Positions 27,828 to 37,642 of a stretch of 64,000 nucleotides of DNA are shown here, piece after piece. The notes under the pieces were generated by a model that worked only from the letters and a program-made list of their open reading frames with translations, did not search any database and had not been told where the DNA came from. Origin of the DNA: Methylobacterium radiotolerans JCM 2831. GTDB taxonomy: Bacteria > Pseudomonadota > Alphaproteobacteria > Rhizobiales > Beijerinckiaceae. The first letter of the stretch is position 1, and every line of letters starts with the position of its first letter. Made by a program: the position numbers and the translations under genes. The stretch lies in NCBI RefSeq assembly GCF_000019725.1, contig NC_010510.1:472001-536000 (forward strand). The letters run 5' to 3'.

Positions 27828-28328
27828 ATGGCGAGCGACACGCTGACGATCTGCCTGTGGTTCGACCACGGCGAAGCCCGCAGGGCCGCGGAATTCTACG
27901 CCGCGACCTTCCCCGACAGCCATGTCGGCGCCCCCATGAACGCCCCATCGGATTTCCCCGGCGGGTCCGCGGGCGACGAACTCACGGTCGCGTTCACGGT
28001 GCTCGGCCGGCCGTTCATCGGCCTGAATGGCGGCCCCGCCTTCCGGGCCAATCAAGCGGTCAGCTTCATGGTGCTGACCGAGGATCAGGCAGAGACCGAC
28101 CGGTACTGGGACGCCATCGTAGGCCACGGCGGTGCGGAGAGCCAGTGCGGCTGGTGCACGGACCGTTGGGGCTTCTCCTGGCAGATCACCCCGCGCGCGC
28201 TCCTGCGCGCCAACAGCCACCCCGACAGGGAAGCGGCCCGGCGCGCGTTCGAGGCCATGATGACCATGCGCCGGATCGACATCGCCCGGATCGAGGCCGC
28301 CATCCGCGGAGACTCGGCCCATGCGTGA
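27828..28328 (+). CDS. PhnB-like VOC-fold protein
   Basis: A 166-residue single VOC-fold protein of the PhnB / 3-demethylubiquinone methyltransferase-like group. It begins LTICLWFDHGEARRAAEFYA, with GLNGGPAF and a CGWCTDRWGFSWQITP stretch typical of the group. The ATG at 27828 follows AGGGAGG and lies 11 bases after the upstream VOC gene. An in-frame extension to 26928 was rejected. Exact role unknown; related genes often go with HxlR or sigma-factor-controlled stress genes. Confidence 0.88.
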   Translation: MASDTLTICLWFDHGEARRAAEFYAATFPDSHVGAPMNAPSDFPGGSAGDELTVAFTVLGRPFIGLNGGPAFRANQAVSFMVLTEDQAETDRYWDAIVGHGGAESQCGWCTDRWGFSWQITPRALLRANSHPDREAARRAFEAMMTMRRIDIARIEAAIRGDSAHA

Positions 28329-28986
28329 GATCACCGGCTCCCTCTTCCAGTCCCTCGACGGGGTGATCCAGGCGCCGGGCGGACCGGAGGAGGATCAGAC
28401 CGGCTTCGCGCACGGCGGCTGGACCTTCCCGTATTTCGACGCATCCCTCGCCGCGCCGATGGGCAAGCTGCTCGGAGGCGCTTACGAGCTGCTTCTCGGT
28501 CGACGGACCTACGAGATCTTCGCCGCCTACTGGCCGCACAACGCCGATCAGCCCATCGGCGCGACCTTCAACGCGATCCGCAAGCATGTCGTGACCGCGT
28601 CCGACGGGGCGCTCGGCTGGAACAACAGCTTCCGGCTCGCTGGCGATCCTGTCGCGGCGATCTCCCGCCTCAAGGAGAGCGACGGGCCCGACCTCCTCAT
28701 CCAGGGCAGCAGCATGCTCTACCCGGCGCTGCTCCCGGCGGGCCTCATCGACCGGATGGTCCTGATCACCTTCCCGGTCATGCTCGGTCGCGGCAAGCGC
28801 TGGTACGCGGACGACCCGTCGGCGGCCCGCACCTGGACGCTGGTCGAGCAGACCCACTCGCCGAAGGGTGTCCACGTCGCGATGCTCGCGCGGGACGGGG
28901 CGGTTCGGACCGGCAGTTTCGCCACCAAACCCCCGAGCGCGGACGAGCGCGCGCTCCGCCAGCGCCAGGCGGCGGGTCGCTGGTAG
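28321..28986 (+). CDS. RibD C-terminal / dihydrofolate reductase-fold protein
   Basis: A 221-residue protein of the RibD_C/DHFR-like group. It starts REITGSLFQSLDGVIQAPGG, with ELLLGRRTYEIFAAYWP in the nucleotide-binding half and LLIQGSSMLYPALLPAGLID later on. These proteins bind NADPH but their substrates are mostly unknown. It overlaps the preceding VOC gene by eight bases, so the two are co-translated. The C-terminal 30 residues are basic and lie outside the usual domain. Confidence 0.87.
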   Translation: MREITGSLFQSLDGVIQAPGGPEEDQTGFAHGGWTFPYFDASLAAPMGKLLGGAYELLLGRRTYEIFAAYWPHNADQPIGATFNAIRKHVVTASDGALGWNNSFRLAGDPVAAISRLKESDGPDLLIQGSSMLYPALLPAGLIDRMVLITFPVMLGRGKRWYADDPSAARTWTLVEQTHSPKGVHVAMLARDGAVRTGSFATKPPSADERALRQRQAAGRW

Positions 28987-29090
28987 GCAGGCGCCCAGCA
29001 GGCCGCCGAGTGAGATCCGGAGGCTCACCGTTCGGCCGGACCAAGATCCGGGGGACCCTGACCACGCATGATCGGAACCGGGTCCCGGCC

Positions 29091-30881
29091 CTACTTCCTG
29101 TCGCCGGGCAGGACCGAGCTCAGCACCTGCCGGGCGGTGTCGGCGAGCAGGTGACGCTCCTTGGGGTCGCCCTTGCCGAGCATCGACATGAAGTTCTTCA
29201 CCTGGTCCAGCGTGAAGAACGGCGGCAGCGGCGGCACCTCGGGATCGGTCTTGACCTCCAGCACCACCGGCACCGGGCTCGCCAGCGCCTCGTCCCAGGC
29301 CGGGCCGACCCGGGCGGGATCGTCCACGTAGATGCCTTTCAGGCCGATCAGTTCGGCGAACTTGTGATAGGGCACGTTCGGGATAGTCTGGCTCGCCTCG
29401 AACTTCGGGTTGCCCTCCATCACCCGCTGTTCCCAGGTGACCTGATTCAGGTCCTCGTTGTTGAACACGCAGCAGATCCAGGTCTTGTTGGACCAGCGGT
29501 GCCTGTACTTCGCCACCGTGATCAGCTCGGCCATGTTGTTCATCTGCATGGCGCCGTCGCCGACCAGCGCGATCACCGGCCGGTCAGGATGGGCGACCTT
29601 GGCGGCGATGGCGTAGGGCACCGCCGCGCCCATGGAGGCGAGGCCGCCCGAGAGCGAGCACATCTGGCCGCGACGCATCTTCAGGTCGCGGGCGTACCAG
29701 TTGGCGCAGGAGCCGGAATCCGACGTGACGATCACCCGCTCGGGCAGGCGCGGCGAGAGCTCCCAGGTGACGCGCTGCGGGTTCACCGGGTCGGCCTTGG
29801 CCATGGCCCGATCCTCGGCCTCCTTCCACCAGGAGGCGACGCCCTTCTCGATGCCGGCGCGCCAAGCGCCGCCTTCCTTCTTCTGCTCCAGGAGCGGCAG
29901 CAGGGCAGTGAGGGTCTCGGCCGACTCGCCGCAGAGCGGCACCTCCATCGGGTAGCGCAGCGACAGCATCTCAGGGGCGATGTCGATCTGCACGCCGCGG
30001 GCCTGCCCCTCCTCGGGCAGGAACTCGGCCCAGGGGAAGCCCGAGCCGATCATCAGCAGCGTGTCGCATTCGGCCATCATGTCGGAGGAGGGCTTGGAGC
30101 CGAGGAGCCCGATCGTGCCGGTGACGAAGGGCAGGTCGTCCGGCAGCGCCGCCTTGCCGAGCAGCGCCTTGGCGACGCCGGCCTGGAGCTTGTTGGCCAC
30201 CGCGATCACCTCGTCGGTGGCGTGCAGCGCGCCCGCGCCCACGAGGATCGCGACCTTCTTGCCGGCATTGAGCACGTCGGCGGCCCGGCGCAGATCGGCG
30301 TCGAAGGGCACGACCCGCGGCATCGTGTAGCCGACGCCCGAGAAGGTGTTGCCGTGCTTGCGCACCGGCGCCTCGTAGGGGACGTCCTGCAGGTCGTTGG
30401 GCAGGATGATCGCCGCGACCTTCCGCTCGGCCTTGGCGATGCGCATGGCGCGGTCGACGATGTGGCGGACCGAGGCCGGGCTCGCCGCCTGCTGCACGTA
30501 GGCGGCGACGTCCTTGTAGACGCTCGTGAGGTCGAGCTCCTGCTGGTAATGCGCCCCGTTGACGTTGCGCGCCTGCTGGCCGGCGATGGCGAGCAGGGGG
30601 ACGTGGTCCGAATAGGCGTCGTACATGCCGGTGAGCAGGTGCGTCGCGCCGGGGCCGGACGTGGCGAGGCACACGCCGACCTCGCCGGTGAACTTGGCGT
30701 AGGCGGTGGCCATGAACGCCGCCATCTCCTCGTGGCGGACCTGGATGAACTCGAAGGGCAGGTCGTTGCGCTGGAGCGCGCCGAGGAGCCCGTTGATCCC
30801 GTCCCCGGGGTAGCCGAAGATCGTCTTGACGCCCCATTCGGCGAGGCGCTTCCAGAAGAAGTCGGCGACGGCGTCGGCCAT
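29091..30881 (-). CDS. PoxB-like thiamine diphosphate enzyme
   Basis: A 596-residue ThDP-dependent enzyme with the three usual domains. The N-terminal PYR domain has the catalytic glutamate in VRHEEMAAFMATAYA (about 50). The middle domain is Rossmann-like (VAILVGAGALHATDEV). The C-terminal PP domain has the GDGAMQMNNMAELI to CVFNN ThDP/Mg motif. Overall it is closest to pyruvate:quinone oxidoreductase (PoxB) and slightly longer than the E. coli enzyme. Acetolactate synthase-like or oxalyl-CoA-type functions are less likely from the sequence. It stands alone on its strand. Confidence 0.85.
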   Translation of the reverse strand: MADAVADFFWKRLAEWGVKTIFGYPGDGINGLLGALQRNDLPFEFIQVRHEEMAAFMATAYAKFTGEVGVCLATSGPGATHLLTGMYDAYSDHVPLLAIAGQQARNVNGAHYQQELDLTSVYKDVAAYVQQAASPASVRHIVDRAMRIAKAERKVAAIILPNDLQDVPYEAPVRKHGNTFSGVGYTMPRVVPFDADLRRAADVLNAGKKVAILVGAGALHATDEVIAVANKLQAGVAKALLGKAALPDDLPFVTGTIGLLGSKPSSDMMAECDTLLMIGSGFPWAEFLPEEGQARGVQIDIAPEMLSLRYPMEVPLCGESAETLTALLPLLEQKKEGGAWRAGIEKGVASWWKEAEDRAMAKADPVNPQRVTWELSPRLPERVIVTSDSGSCANWYARDLKMRRGQMCSLSGGLASMGAAVPYAIAAKVAHPDRPVIALVGDGAMQMNNMAELITVAKYRHRWSNKTWICCVFNNEDLNQVTWEQRVMEGNPKFEASQTIPNVPYHKFAELIGLKGIYVDDPARVGPAWDEALASPVPVVLEVKTDPEVPPLPPFFTLDQVKNFMSMLGKGDPKERHLLADTARQVLSSVLPGDRK

Positions 30882-31077
30882 GGGGGTGCTCCTCGATCCC
30901 GCGCGGCCGCGCGTCCCTGCGGAGGGGGGCGCGCCTCGGTACCTGCGCCGGGATTCCTGACTCGGCGCGCTGCGTCGCGCCCTGTGTCACGGGCTAACCG
31001 GCGGTCGCCGGGGGCGTTCCTGCCGGATGCGCGGGCGTTCTGACGTTCCCGTGAGGTGGCCGCGACGCGCGGCGCCC

Positions 31078-32022
31078 TCACCCGCCGGCCAGGTCGATGG
31101 CGTAGAGGTGCTCCTTCGCGGTGATGAACAGGCGCCGCTCGTCCGGGCCGAAACAGCAATTCGAGCAGGCCTGCGGCGTCGGGATCAGTCCGCGACGATG
31201 GCCCTCGGCCGAGAAGACCTGCACCCCGGCCCCCGAACTCGTCCAGACCCAGCCGCGGCGATCGACGCGGAGCCCGTCCGGCACGCCGGGCTCGACCTGG
31301 GCGAGGACGCGCCGCTCGCCGAGGTCTCCGTCGGGCCGCAGGGGATAGGCGTAGATCGTGTGCCCGTCCCCGCCCTCCGTGCGCGAGGTGTCGCTGACGT
31401 AGAGGATGCGGCCGTCCGGCGAGAAGGCGAGCCCGTTCGGCTGGCCGAGGTCGGCCATGCGCCGCAGGCTGCCGTCGGCGGGGTCGAAGCGGTAGACGCT
31501 GTGATGGCCGAGTTCCGACTCGTCCAGCACGCCCTGTTTGGGCTGCCGCAGGCCGTAGGCGGGATCGCTGAACCACAGGGCGCCGTCGGCGGCGCAGGCC
31601 ACGTCGTTCGGGGCGTTGAAGCGGCGGCCCGCGTAGGTCTCGACCAACGGCGTGGTGCGCCCGTCGGGCGTGGTGCGCGACAGGCGGCGGTTGCCGTGCT
31701 CGCAATGGATCAGGTTGCCGTCCCCATCGACGGTGTTGCCGTTGATGAACGGCGTGGCGTCGATCACCACGCGGACGCAGCCGTCCGGATGCCAGCCCAG
31801 CACCCGGCGGCCCTCGATGTCCGACCAGACCAGGATGTCCCGCGCGGGCCACCACGTCGGGCCCTCGCTGAACGTCGCCTGATCGTAGAGCGAGACGAGG
31901 CGGGCGTGGTGGGGCACCACCGCAGAGAAGCGCGGATCGGAGGCCCGCGGGGGATCGACGTGCGGCACGGGCGCGGGCGGGCCAGGTCGACGCAGGAGGT
32001 TCGATGCGGCTTCGGCGTTCAT
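31078..32022 (-). CDS. SMP-30/gluconolactonase/LRE-family lactonase
   Basis: A 314-residue six-bladed beta-propeller protein. Family segments are LYDQATFSEGPTWWPARDIL with the metal-binding Glu, CEHGNRRLSR, FNAPNDVACAADGALWFSDP with the metal-binding Asn/Asp, and GQPNGLAFSPDGRILYVSDT. Such enzymes hydrolyse sugar lactones. The ATG at 32022 was preferred to one 19 codons upstream. It is divergent from actA across 298 bases. Sugar specificity cannot be told. Confidence 0.88.
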   Translation of the reverse strand: MNAEAASNLLRRPGPPAPVPHVDPPRASDPRFSAVVPHHARLVSLYDQATFSEGPTWWPARDILVWSDIEGRRVLGWHPDGCVRVVIDATPFINGNTVDGDGNLIHCEHGNRRLSRTTPDGRTTPLVETYAGRRFNAPNDVACAADGALWFSDPAYGLRQPKQGVLDESELGHHSVYRFDPADGSLRRMADLGQPNGLAFSPDGRILYVSDTSRTEGGDGHTIYAYPLRPDGDLGERRVLAQVEPGVPDGLRVDRRGWVWTSSGAGVQVFSAEGHRRGLIPTPQACSNCCFGPDERRLFITAKEHLYAIDLAGG

Positions 32023-32320
32023 GACACTCCGGCGAATGGCCTGTCGGGGACCGGATCTCGGCGGCCCTCGAGAAAACAATCGCCTTCGTCAGATGTCGTT
32101 CGCTCGACCCGGGTGTCGGCGGACCCGACCGATCGGTCCGACCGGAGGCGGCCTCCGCGCGCGTCGACCCAGCCGAGCCCGTCTCGCCCGAACGCCTGCC
32201 GCCCGAGATCGAGCCCGCGTTCTCCGACGAGACAAACATAGATCGAGGCCAGGCCCGCCGGCCTCCCCTAGACCTCGACCGACCGACGGATCCGATGTCT
32301 CGCGGAGGCGGACGCGCGGA

Positions 32321-32980
32321 ATGGTGCAGATCTTCCGACCGGGCGCCGACGCCGTCGCCCGCTTGGTCCTCGTGTCCCTCGCCGCCGCGCCGGTCTTCGG
32401 GGTGGGCCTCGCCTACGCCTACTGGCGCTCGCCCTACGCCACCCAGCAGGACGTGACCCGCGAGCAGCCGGTGCCGTTCAGCCACGAACACCACGTGGGC
32501 GGCCTCGGGATCGATTGCCGCTACTGCCACACCTCCGTGGAGAAGGCCGCCTTCCCGGGCATCCCGCCGACCGAGACCTGCATGAGCTGCCACTCGCAGA
32601 TCTGGACCAACGCGCCGATGCTCGCCCCCGTGCGCACCAGCCTCGCCGAGGGGCGCCCCCTCGAATGGCGCAAGGTCCACACCCTGCCGCACTACGTCTA
32701 CTTCAACCACGCGGTGCATGTGGCGAAGGGCGTCGGCTGCACCACCTGCCACGGGCCGATCCAGACCATGAAGCTCGTGCGGCAGGTGGCACCGCTCACC
32801 ATGGGCTGGTGCCTCGACTGCCACCGGAACCCGGGCCCCAACCTGCGCCCCCGCGAGGCGGTGTTCGACGTGACGTGGACGCCGCCGCCCGATCAGAAGG
32901 CCGCGGGGGCGCGGCTCGCCGAGGCCTATCTCGTCAAGTCGCCGGACCGGCTCAGCGAGTGCTCCATATGCCACCGCTGA
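32321..32980 (+). CDS. actA: Alternative Complex III subunit A, penta-haem cytochrome c
   Basis: A 219-residue cytochrome with one N-terminal membrane helix (about 14-34) and five CXXCH haem sites: CRYCH 66, CMSCH 87, CTTCH 140, CLDCH 164 and CSICH 214. The conserved HEHHVGGLGIDCRYCH opening is typical of ActA. It faces the periplasm and relays electrons from the Fe-S subunit. The ATG at 32321 was chosen over 100 upstream codons because the membrane helix follows at once and a CGGAGG site precedes it. It is the first gene of the operon. Confidence 0.93.
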   Translation: MVQIFRPGADAVARLVLVSLAAAPVFGVGLAYAYWRSPYATQQDVTREQPVPFSHEHHVGGLGIDCRYCHTSVEKAAFPGIPPTETCMSCHSQIWTNAPMLAPVRTSLAEGRPLEWRKVHTLPHYVYFNHAVHVAKGVGCTTCHGPIQTMKLVRQVAPLTMGWCLDCHRNPGPNLRPREAVFDVTWTPPPDQKAAGARLAEAYLVKSPDRLSECSICHR

Positions 32981-35763
32981 CCCCGCCGACCCGCCGCACG
33001 GCCCTGGGCCTGCTCTCCGCCGGCATCGCGGCGGGGCTCGGCGCCTGCGCGAAACCCTCCGAGGAGCTGGTGCCCTACGTGGTCCAGCCGGAGCGGCTGC
33101 TGCCGGGCGTGCCGGTCCGCTACGCCACCGCGCTCTCCCTCGGCGGCTGGGCGCGGGGCGTTCACGCCATCGCGGTGGACGGGCGGCCGATCAAGATCGA
33201 GGGCAACCCGCTCCATCCCGCCAGCCTCGGCGCCACCGACGTCTTCGCGGAAGCCGCGATCCTCGACCTCTACGATCCCGACCGCTCCCGCACCGTGACC
33301 GAGCGGGAGACCGGCATCGCCTCGTGGGACATGGCCGAGCGGGCCCTGGCCGCGCCCCTGGCGCAGGCGCGCCGGGAGAATGGCAGGGGGCTGCGCCTGC
33401 TCACCGGACGCGTCACCTCGCCGACCCTGGCCCGCCAGATCGCGGCCCTGCTGGCGGCGCTGCCGGAGGCGCGCTGGCACGTCCACGAGCCCCTGGACGA
33501 CACGGCGGCCCTGCGCGGCGCCGATCTCGCGTTCGGCCGCCGCTACCGGACGCTGTCCGATCCCGGCCGGGCCGAGACGATCCTCTGCGTCGGCGCCGAC
33601 CCGCTCGGGCCCGGGCCGGACCAGATCCGCTTCAGCCGCGCCTTCATGGAGCGCCGCCGGGATCCGGCGCGATTCGGGCGGCTCTACGTGGCCGAGACCG
33701 CGCTGACCCAGAGCGGCATCAAGGCCGATGCCCGCCACGCCCTGTCGCCCCGCGACGCGGGAGGATTGCTCGCCGCGATCGCCAACGGGCTGGGCGCGGG
33801 GCTCCCCGTGCCCGATCTGCCGCCGGAGACGGCGCGGTTCGCCCACGCGGTGGCGGCGGACCTGACGCGGGCGGAGGGCCGCGCCCTGGTCCTCGTGGGC
33901 GGCGCCCTCGCGCCGGAGCTTCACGCCCTCGGCCACTGGATCAACGGGCGGCTCGAGGCACCCGTCGCCTATCTGCCGCCGGAGGAGGCGGCGCCCGCCG
34001 ATCTCGCCGCCCTGGCGGCGGATCTCGATCGGGGCGCGGTCACCTGCCTCGCGATCCTCGGCTGCAACCCGGTCCACACGGCGCCCGCCGACCTCGCCCT
34101 GGCCGAGCGGATCGGCCGGGCCGGCTTCTCGGTCCATGCCGGGACACACGGCGACGAGACCGCCGGCGTCACACACTGGCACCTGCCGCTGGCGCACGAG
34201 CTCGAGAGCTGGTCGGACCTGCGCGCGCCGGACGGCACGGCGAGCCTCGTCCAGCCGCTGGTGCGGCCCCTCTACGGCGGGCGCTCGGTCCACGAGATCC
34301 TGGCGCTCCTCGCCGGAGAAGCCGCCACCGCCGGCTACGACCTCGTGCGCGCGACGTGGCGCGACCGGGGCGGGGACGATTTCGAGGGCTGGTGGCGCCG
34401 GGCCCTGCACGACGGCGTGATCCCCGCCAGCGCGGCCCTGTCGGTCGACCCCGGCGCGGCGCGGCTCCCGACCCTGCCGGCGCGCCGGCCCGTCACCGGC
34501 CTCGCAGTCGAATTGCGAGCGGATCCCTGCCTCTACGACGGCCGCTACGCCAACAATGCGTGGCTGCAGGAATGCCCGAAGCCGGTCTCGAAGCAGGTCT
34601 GGGGCAACGCGCTCGCCCTCTCGGCGGCGGAGGCCGCCCGTCGCGGTCTCGCGGCCGGCGACGTGGTGCGCCTCGGGATGGACGGCCGGACCATCGAGGC
34701 GCTGGTCGCGGTCGAATCCGGCGTCGCCGAGGGGGCCGGCGCCCTGACGCTCGGCTACGGGCGCCCCCGCGCCGGAGCGATCGGCAACGGCATCGGCACG
34801 GACGGCTACCGCCTCGCCACGGCGGCGTCGCCGCGCCTGCTGGCGGGCGTCAGCGTCGAACAGCTCGACCGCCCGGGCGAGGTGCTGCGCACCCAGAATT
34901 ACACGCAGATCGAGGGCGAGACCCGGAAGCTCTTCCGCCAGATCGCGCTGGCGGACCTGAAGGACACAGAGCCCGAGGGCATCGGCGACGACCGGCCGAC
35001 CCTGCTCGCCCCCTGGACCGGCGACGCGGACGGCCATGCCTGGGCGATGGTGATCGACACCCACGCCTGCATCGGCTGCAACGCCTGCGTCGTCGCCTGC
35101 CAGTCCGAGAACAACGTGCCCGTCGTCGGGCCGGAGGAGATCGCCCGGGGTCGGATGATGCACTGGCTGAGGGTCGACCTCTACGATTCCGGGACGCCCG
35201 AGGCGGTGAATGCCGGCTTCCAGCCGGTGCCATGCATGCATTGCGAGCACGCGCCCTGCGAGCCGGTCTGCCCGGTGGCGGCCTCGGTCCATGACGGCGA
35301 GGGGTTGAACCTCCAAGTCTACAATCGCTGTGTCGGGACGCGCTTCTGCGAGGCGAACTGCCCCTACAAGGTCCGGCGCTTCAATTTCTTCGGCTACGCC
35401 GACGGCCAGCCCTACGCGACCATGGGCGCCGAGAGCGTCAAGGCGCAGCGCAACCCGAACGTCACGGTCCGCGCCCGGGGGGTGATGGAGAAGTGCACCT
35501 ACTGCGTCCAGCGGATTGCCAACGCGCGCCAGGACGCCGCGCGCGACGGGCGGCCGATGGGGGCCGTCGCCACCGCGTGTCAGTCCGCCTGCCCGACCCG
35601 CGCGATCACCTTCGGCGACCTCGCCCGGCCCGGCGACCCGGTCCTGGGCCTGCGGCAGGATCCACGGCACTACGCCCTGCTGGAGGAGCTGAACACGCGC
35701 CCCCGCACCACCTACCTCGCGGATCTCCGCGCCCCGAACCCCGACCTCGGGGGCCGGACATGA
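32968..35763 (+). CDS. actB: Alternative Complex III subunit B, Fe-S protein
   Basis: A 931-residue protein. The N-terminus has a twin-arginine motif and a lipobox-like cysteine (TRRTALGLLSAGIAAGLGAC). Residues 30-680 resemble a molybdopterin oxidoreductase, but in ActB this domain carries no Mo cofactor. The C-terminal 250 residues hold ferredoxin-like cysteine clusters: CIGCNACVVAC, CMHCEHAPCEPVC, CVGTRFCEANC, and CTYC with a later CQSACP. It overlaps actA by 13 bases. In the complex it carries Fe-S clusters next to ActC. Confidence 0.93.
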   Translation: MPPLTPPTRRTALGLLSAGIAAGLGACAKPSEELVPYVVQPERLLPGVPVRYATALSLGGWARGVHAIAVDGRPIKIEGNPLHPASLGATDVFAEAAILDLYDPDRSRTVTERETGIASWDMAERALAAPLAQARRENGRGLRLLTGRVTSPTLARQIAALLAALPEARWHVHEPLDDTAALRGADLAFGRRYRTLSDPGRAETILCVGADPLGPGPDQIRFSRAFMERRRDPARFGRLYVAETALTQSGIKADARHALSPRDAGGLLAAIANGLGAGLPVPDLPPETARFAHAVAADLTRAEGRALVLVGGALAPELHALGHWINGRLEAPVAYLPPEEAAPADLAALAADLDRGAVTCLAILGCNPVHTAPADLALAERIGRAGFSVHAGTHGDETAGVTHWHLPLAHELESWSDLRAPDGTASLVQPLVRPLYGGRSVHEILALLAGEAATAGYDLVRATWRDRGGDDFEGWWRRALHDGVIPASAALSVDPGAARLPTLPARRPVTGLAVELRADPCLYDGRYANNAWLQECPKPVSKQVWGNALALSAAEAARRGLAAGDVVRLGMDGRTIEALVAVESGVAEGAGALTLGYGRPRAGAIGNGIGTDGYRLATAASPRLLAGVSVEQLDRPGEVLRTQNYTQIEGETRKLFRQIALADLKDTEPEGIGDDRPTLLAPWTGDADGHAWAMVIDTHACIGCNACVVACQSENNVPVVGPEEIARGRMMHWLRVDLYDSGTPEAVNAGFQPVPCMHCEHAPCEPVCPVAASVHDGEGLNLQVYNRCVGTRFCEANCPYKVRRFNFFGYADGQPYATMGAESVKAQRNPNVTVRARGVMEKCTYCVQRIANARQDAARDGRPMGAVATACQSACPTRAITFGDLARPGDPVLGLRQDPRHYALLEELNTRPRTTYLADLRAPNPDLGGRT

Positions 35764-37118
35764 GCGGCGACCCGCAGGCCCATCGCTGGATCGCCCCGGC
35801 GCAGCTCAGCCACGGCGCGATCTCGGCGGCGATCGCCGACCCGATCCAGAAACGGGGACCGGGCCGGCTCTGGGTCTACGCCCTGCTGGCGACCCTGCCC
35901 TTCGTGCTGGTGACGCTCGGCGCCGTCGGCGCGGTGCTCACCGTGGGGATCGGCCTGTCGGGGGTGAACACCACCGTCGTCTGGGGCTTCTCCATCGCCA
36001 ACTACGTGTGGTGGATCGGCATCGGCAATGCCGGGACGCTGATCTCGTCGATGCTGCTGCTCACGCGCCAGCGCTGGCGCGCCTCGATCAACCGCTTCGC
36101 CGAGGCGATGACCCTGTTCGCCGCCGGGATCGCCGGCATCTTCCCGATCATCCATCTCGGGCGGCCGCTCTACGCCTACTGGCTGGCGCCCTACCCCAAC
36201 ACCATGGATCTCTGGCCGCAATGGCGCTCGGCGCTGGTGTGGGATTTCTGGGCGATCCTCAGCTACATCCTGTTCTCGGCCCTGTTCTGGTTCACCGGCC
36301 TGCTGCCCGACCTCGCGACGATGCGCGACCGGGCGACGACCCGGCGGGGCCAGGTGATCTACGGCGCCCTGGCGCTCGGCTGGCGCAACTCCGCCCGGCA
36401 CTGGCAGGTCTACGAGACCTTCCACAAGACCATGGCGGCGCTGGCCGTTCCGCTGGTCTGCTCGGTGCACTCGATCGTCGGCCTCGACTTCGCCGCGAGC
36501 CTCATGCCCGGCTGGCAGGAGAGCATCTTCCCACCCTACTTCGTCGTCGGTGCCATGTATTCGGGCTTCGCGATGGTCGTGATGATCGCGATCTTCGTCC
36601 GCTGGGGCCTGAACCTCCAGGCGGTGATCACGCCGGCCCATTTCGACGTCATGGGCAAGGTCATGCTCTTCGCCAGCGTGGTGATGACCCTGTCGTACGC
36701 CACCGAATGGTTCACCGCCTGGTACGGGGGCGAGCATCCCGACCGGGACGTCGTGCGCTACTTCTTCGCGGGTGATTACCGCTGGCTGTACTACGCCCTG
36801 ATCGTCTGCAACTGCGTCGTGCCGCAGGCCCTGTGGTTCCCGTTCGCGCGCCGCAACCTCTGGGTGCTCGCGGGGATCGCGGTCGTGATCAATGTCGGGA
36901 TGTGGTTCGAGCGCATCCTGATCGTGTGGAACACGCTCTCGCACGGCCACGCGATGAGCCTGTGGCGCACCTACCATACGAGTCTCTACGACCTCGCGAT
37001 CCTGTTCGGGCCCCTCGGCCTGTTCGTGCTCGGCTTCCTGGTGCTGGTTCGGATCTTCCCCGCGGTCTCGATGCACGAGGTCCGGCAGCTCAGCCACGAG
37101 GCGGGGGCCGCCGCATGA
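35760..37118 (+). CDS. actC: Alternative Complex III subunit C, NrfD-type quinol-binding membrane protein
   Basis: A 452-residue NrfD/PsrC-family protein with about ten membrane helices. The IHLGRPLYAYWLAPYPN stretch at about 120-137 is characteristic of the family's quinol-site region. ActC is the likely quinol oxidation subunit. The ATG at 35760 overlaps the actB stop by four bases. Confidence 0.93.
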   Translation: MSGDPQAHRWIAPAQLSHGAISAAIADPIQKRGPGRLWVYALLATLPFVLVTLGAVGAVLTVGIGLSGVNTTVVWGFSIANYVWWIGIGNAGTLISSMLLLTRQRWRASINRFAEAMTLFAAGIAGIFPIIHLGRPLYAYWLAPYPNTMDLWPQWRSALVWDFWAILSYILFSALFWFTGLLPDLATMRDRATTRRGQVIYGALALGWRNSARHWQVYETFHKTMAALAVPLVCSVHSIVGLDFAASLMPGWQESIFPPYFVVGAMYSGFAMVVMIAIFVRWGLNLQAVITPAHFDVMGKVMLFASVVMTLSYATEWFTAWYGGEHPDRDVVRYFFAGDYRWLYYALIVCNCVVPQALWFPFARRNLWVLAGIAVVINVGMWFERILIVWNTLSHGHAMSLWRTYHTSLYDLAILFGPLGLFVLGFLVLVRIFPAVSMHEVRQLSHEAGAAA

Positions 37119-37642
37119 GTGCCGCCAGCCGCGCGCCGCTCCTCGCCGAGTTCGAGACCCCCGACGCCCTGGTGCGGGCCCTGCGCCTCGTGCGCGGCGA
37201 CGGCCACCGGCCGCTGGACGCCTACACGCCCTTCCCGCTGGAGGAGCTGTCCGGCGCGCTCCCGCCCGCGCGCAATCCCGTGCGGTTCGTGATGGCCGTG
37301 GCGGGGTTCGGCGCGGCCGCCGCGATGTACGGGCTGCAATGGTACAGCGCGGTCGTGGATTACCCGCTGAATTCCGGCGGCCGGCCGCTCCATTCGTGGC
37401 CGGTCTTCACCCTGGTGCCGTTCGAGTTCGGAGTGCTGGCGGCGGCCGTCGCGGGCTTCGCCGCGATGCTCTGGGCCTGCGGCCTGCCGCGGCTCAACCA
37501 CCCGGTCCACGACATGCCGCAGTTCGAGCGGGCGAGCCAGGACCGCTTCCTGCTCCTCGTCGCGCCGAAAGCCGAGCCCGCAGCGCTGCGGCTGCGGCTG
37601 GAGGAGGCCGGCGCGGTCCTCGTGTCCGAGTTGCGGGCATGA
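37115..37642 (+). CDS. actD: Alternative Complex III subunit D (DUF3341)
   Basis: A 175-residue protein with two membrane helices (about 55-75 and 100-120). It carries the DUF3341-type features DAYTPFPLEEL, NSGGRPLHSWPVF and the C-terminal NHPVHDMPQFERASQDRFLLLV. It starts by a four-base overlap with actC. It is a structural subunit of the complex with no cofactor. Confidence 0.92.
   Translation: MSAASRAPLLAEFETPDALVRALRLVRGDGHRPLDAYTPFPLEELSGALPPARNPVRFVMAVAGFGAAAAMYGLQWYSAVVDYPLNSGGRPLHSWPVFTLVPFEFGVLAAAVAGFAAMLWACGLPRLNHPVHDMPQFERASQDRFLLLVAPKAEPAALRLRLEEAGAVLVSELRA

Noticed and set aside
30206..32974. A 922-codon minus-strand frame over the PoxB-like, SMP-30 and actA genes
   Set aside because: Its sequence is low-complexity Arg/Ala/Gly and overlaps three clear genes.
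32968..34960. A functional molybdopterin oxidoreductase in actB
   Set aside because: In ActB proteins this domain has lost the cofactor, and gene order marks the gene as Alternative Complex III.
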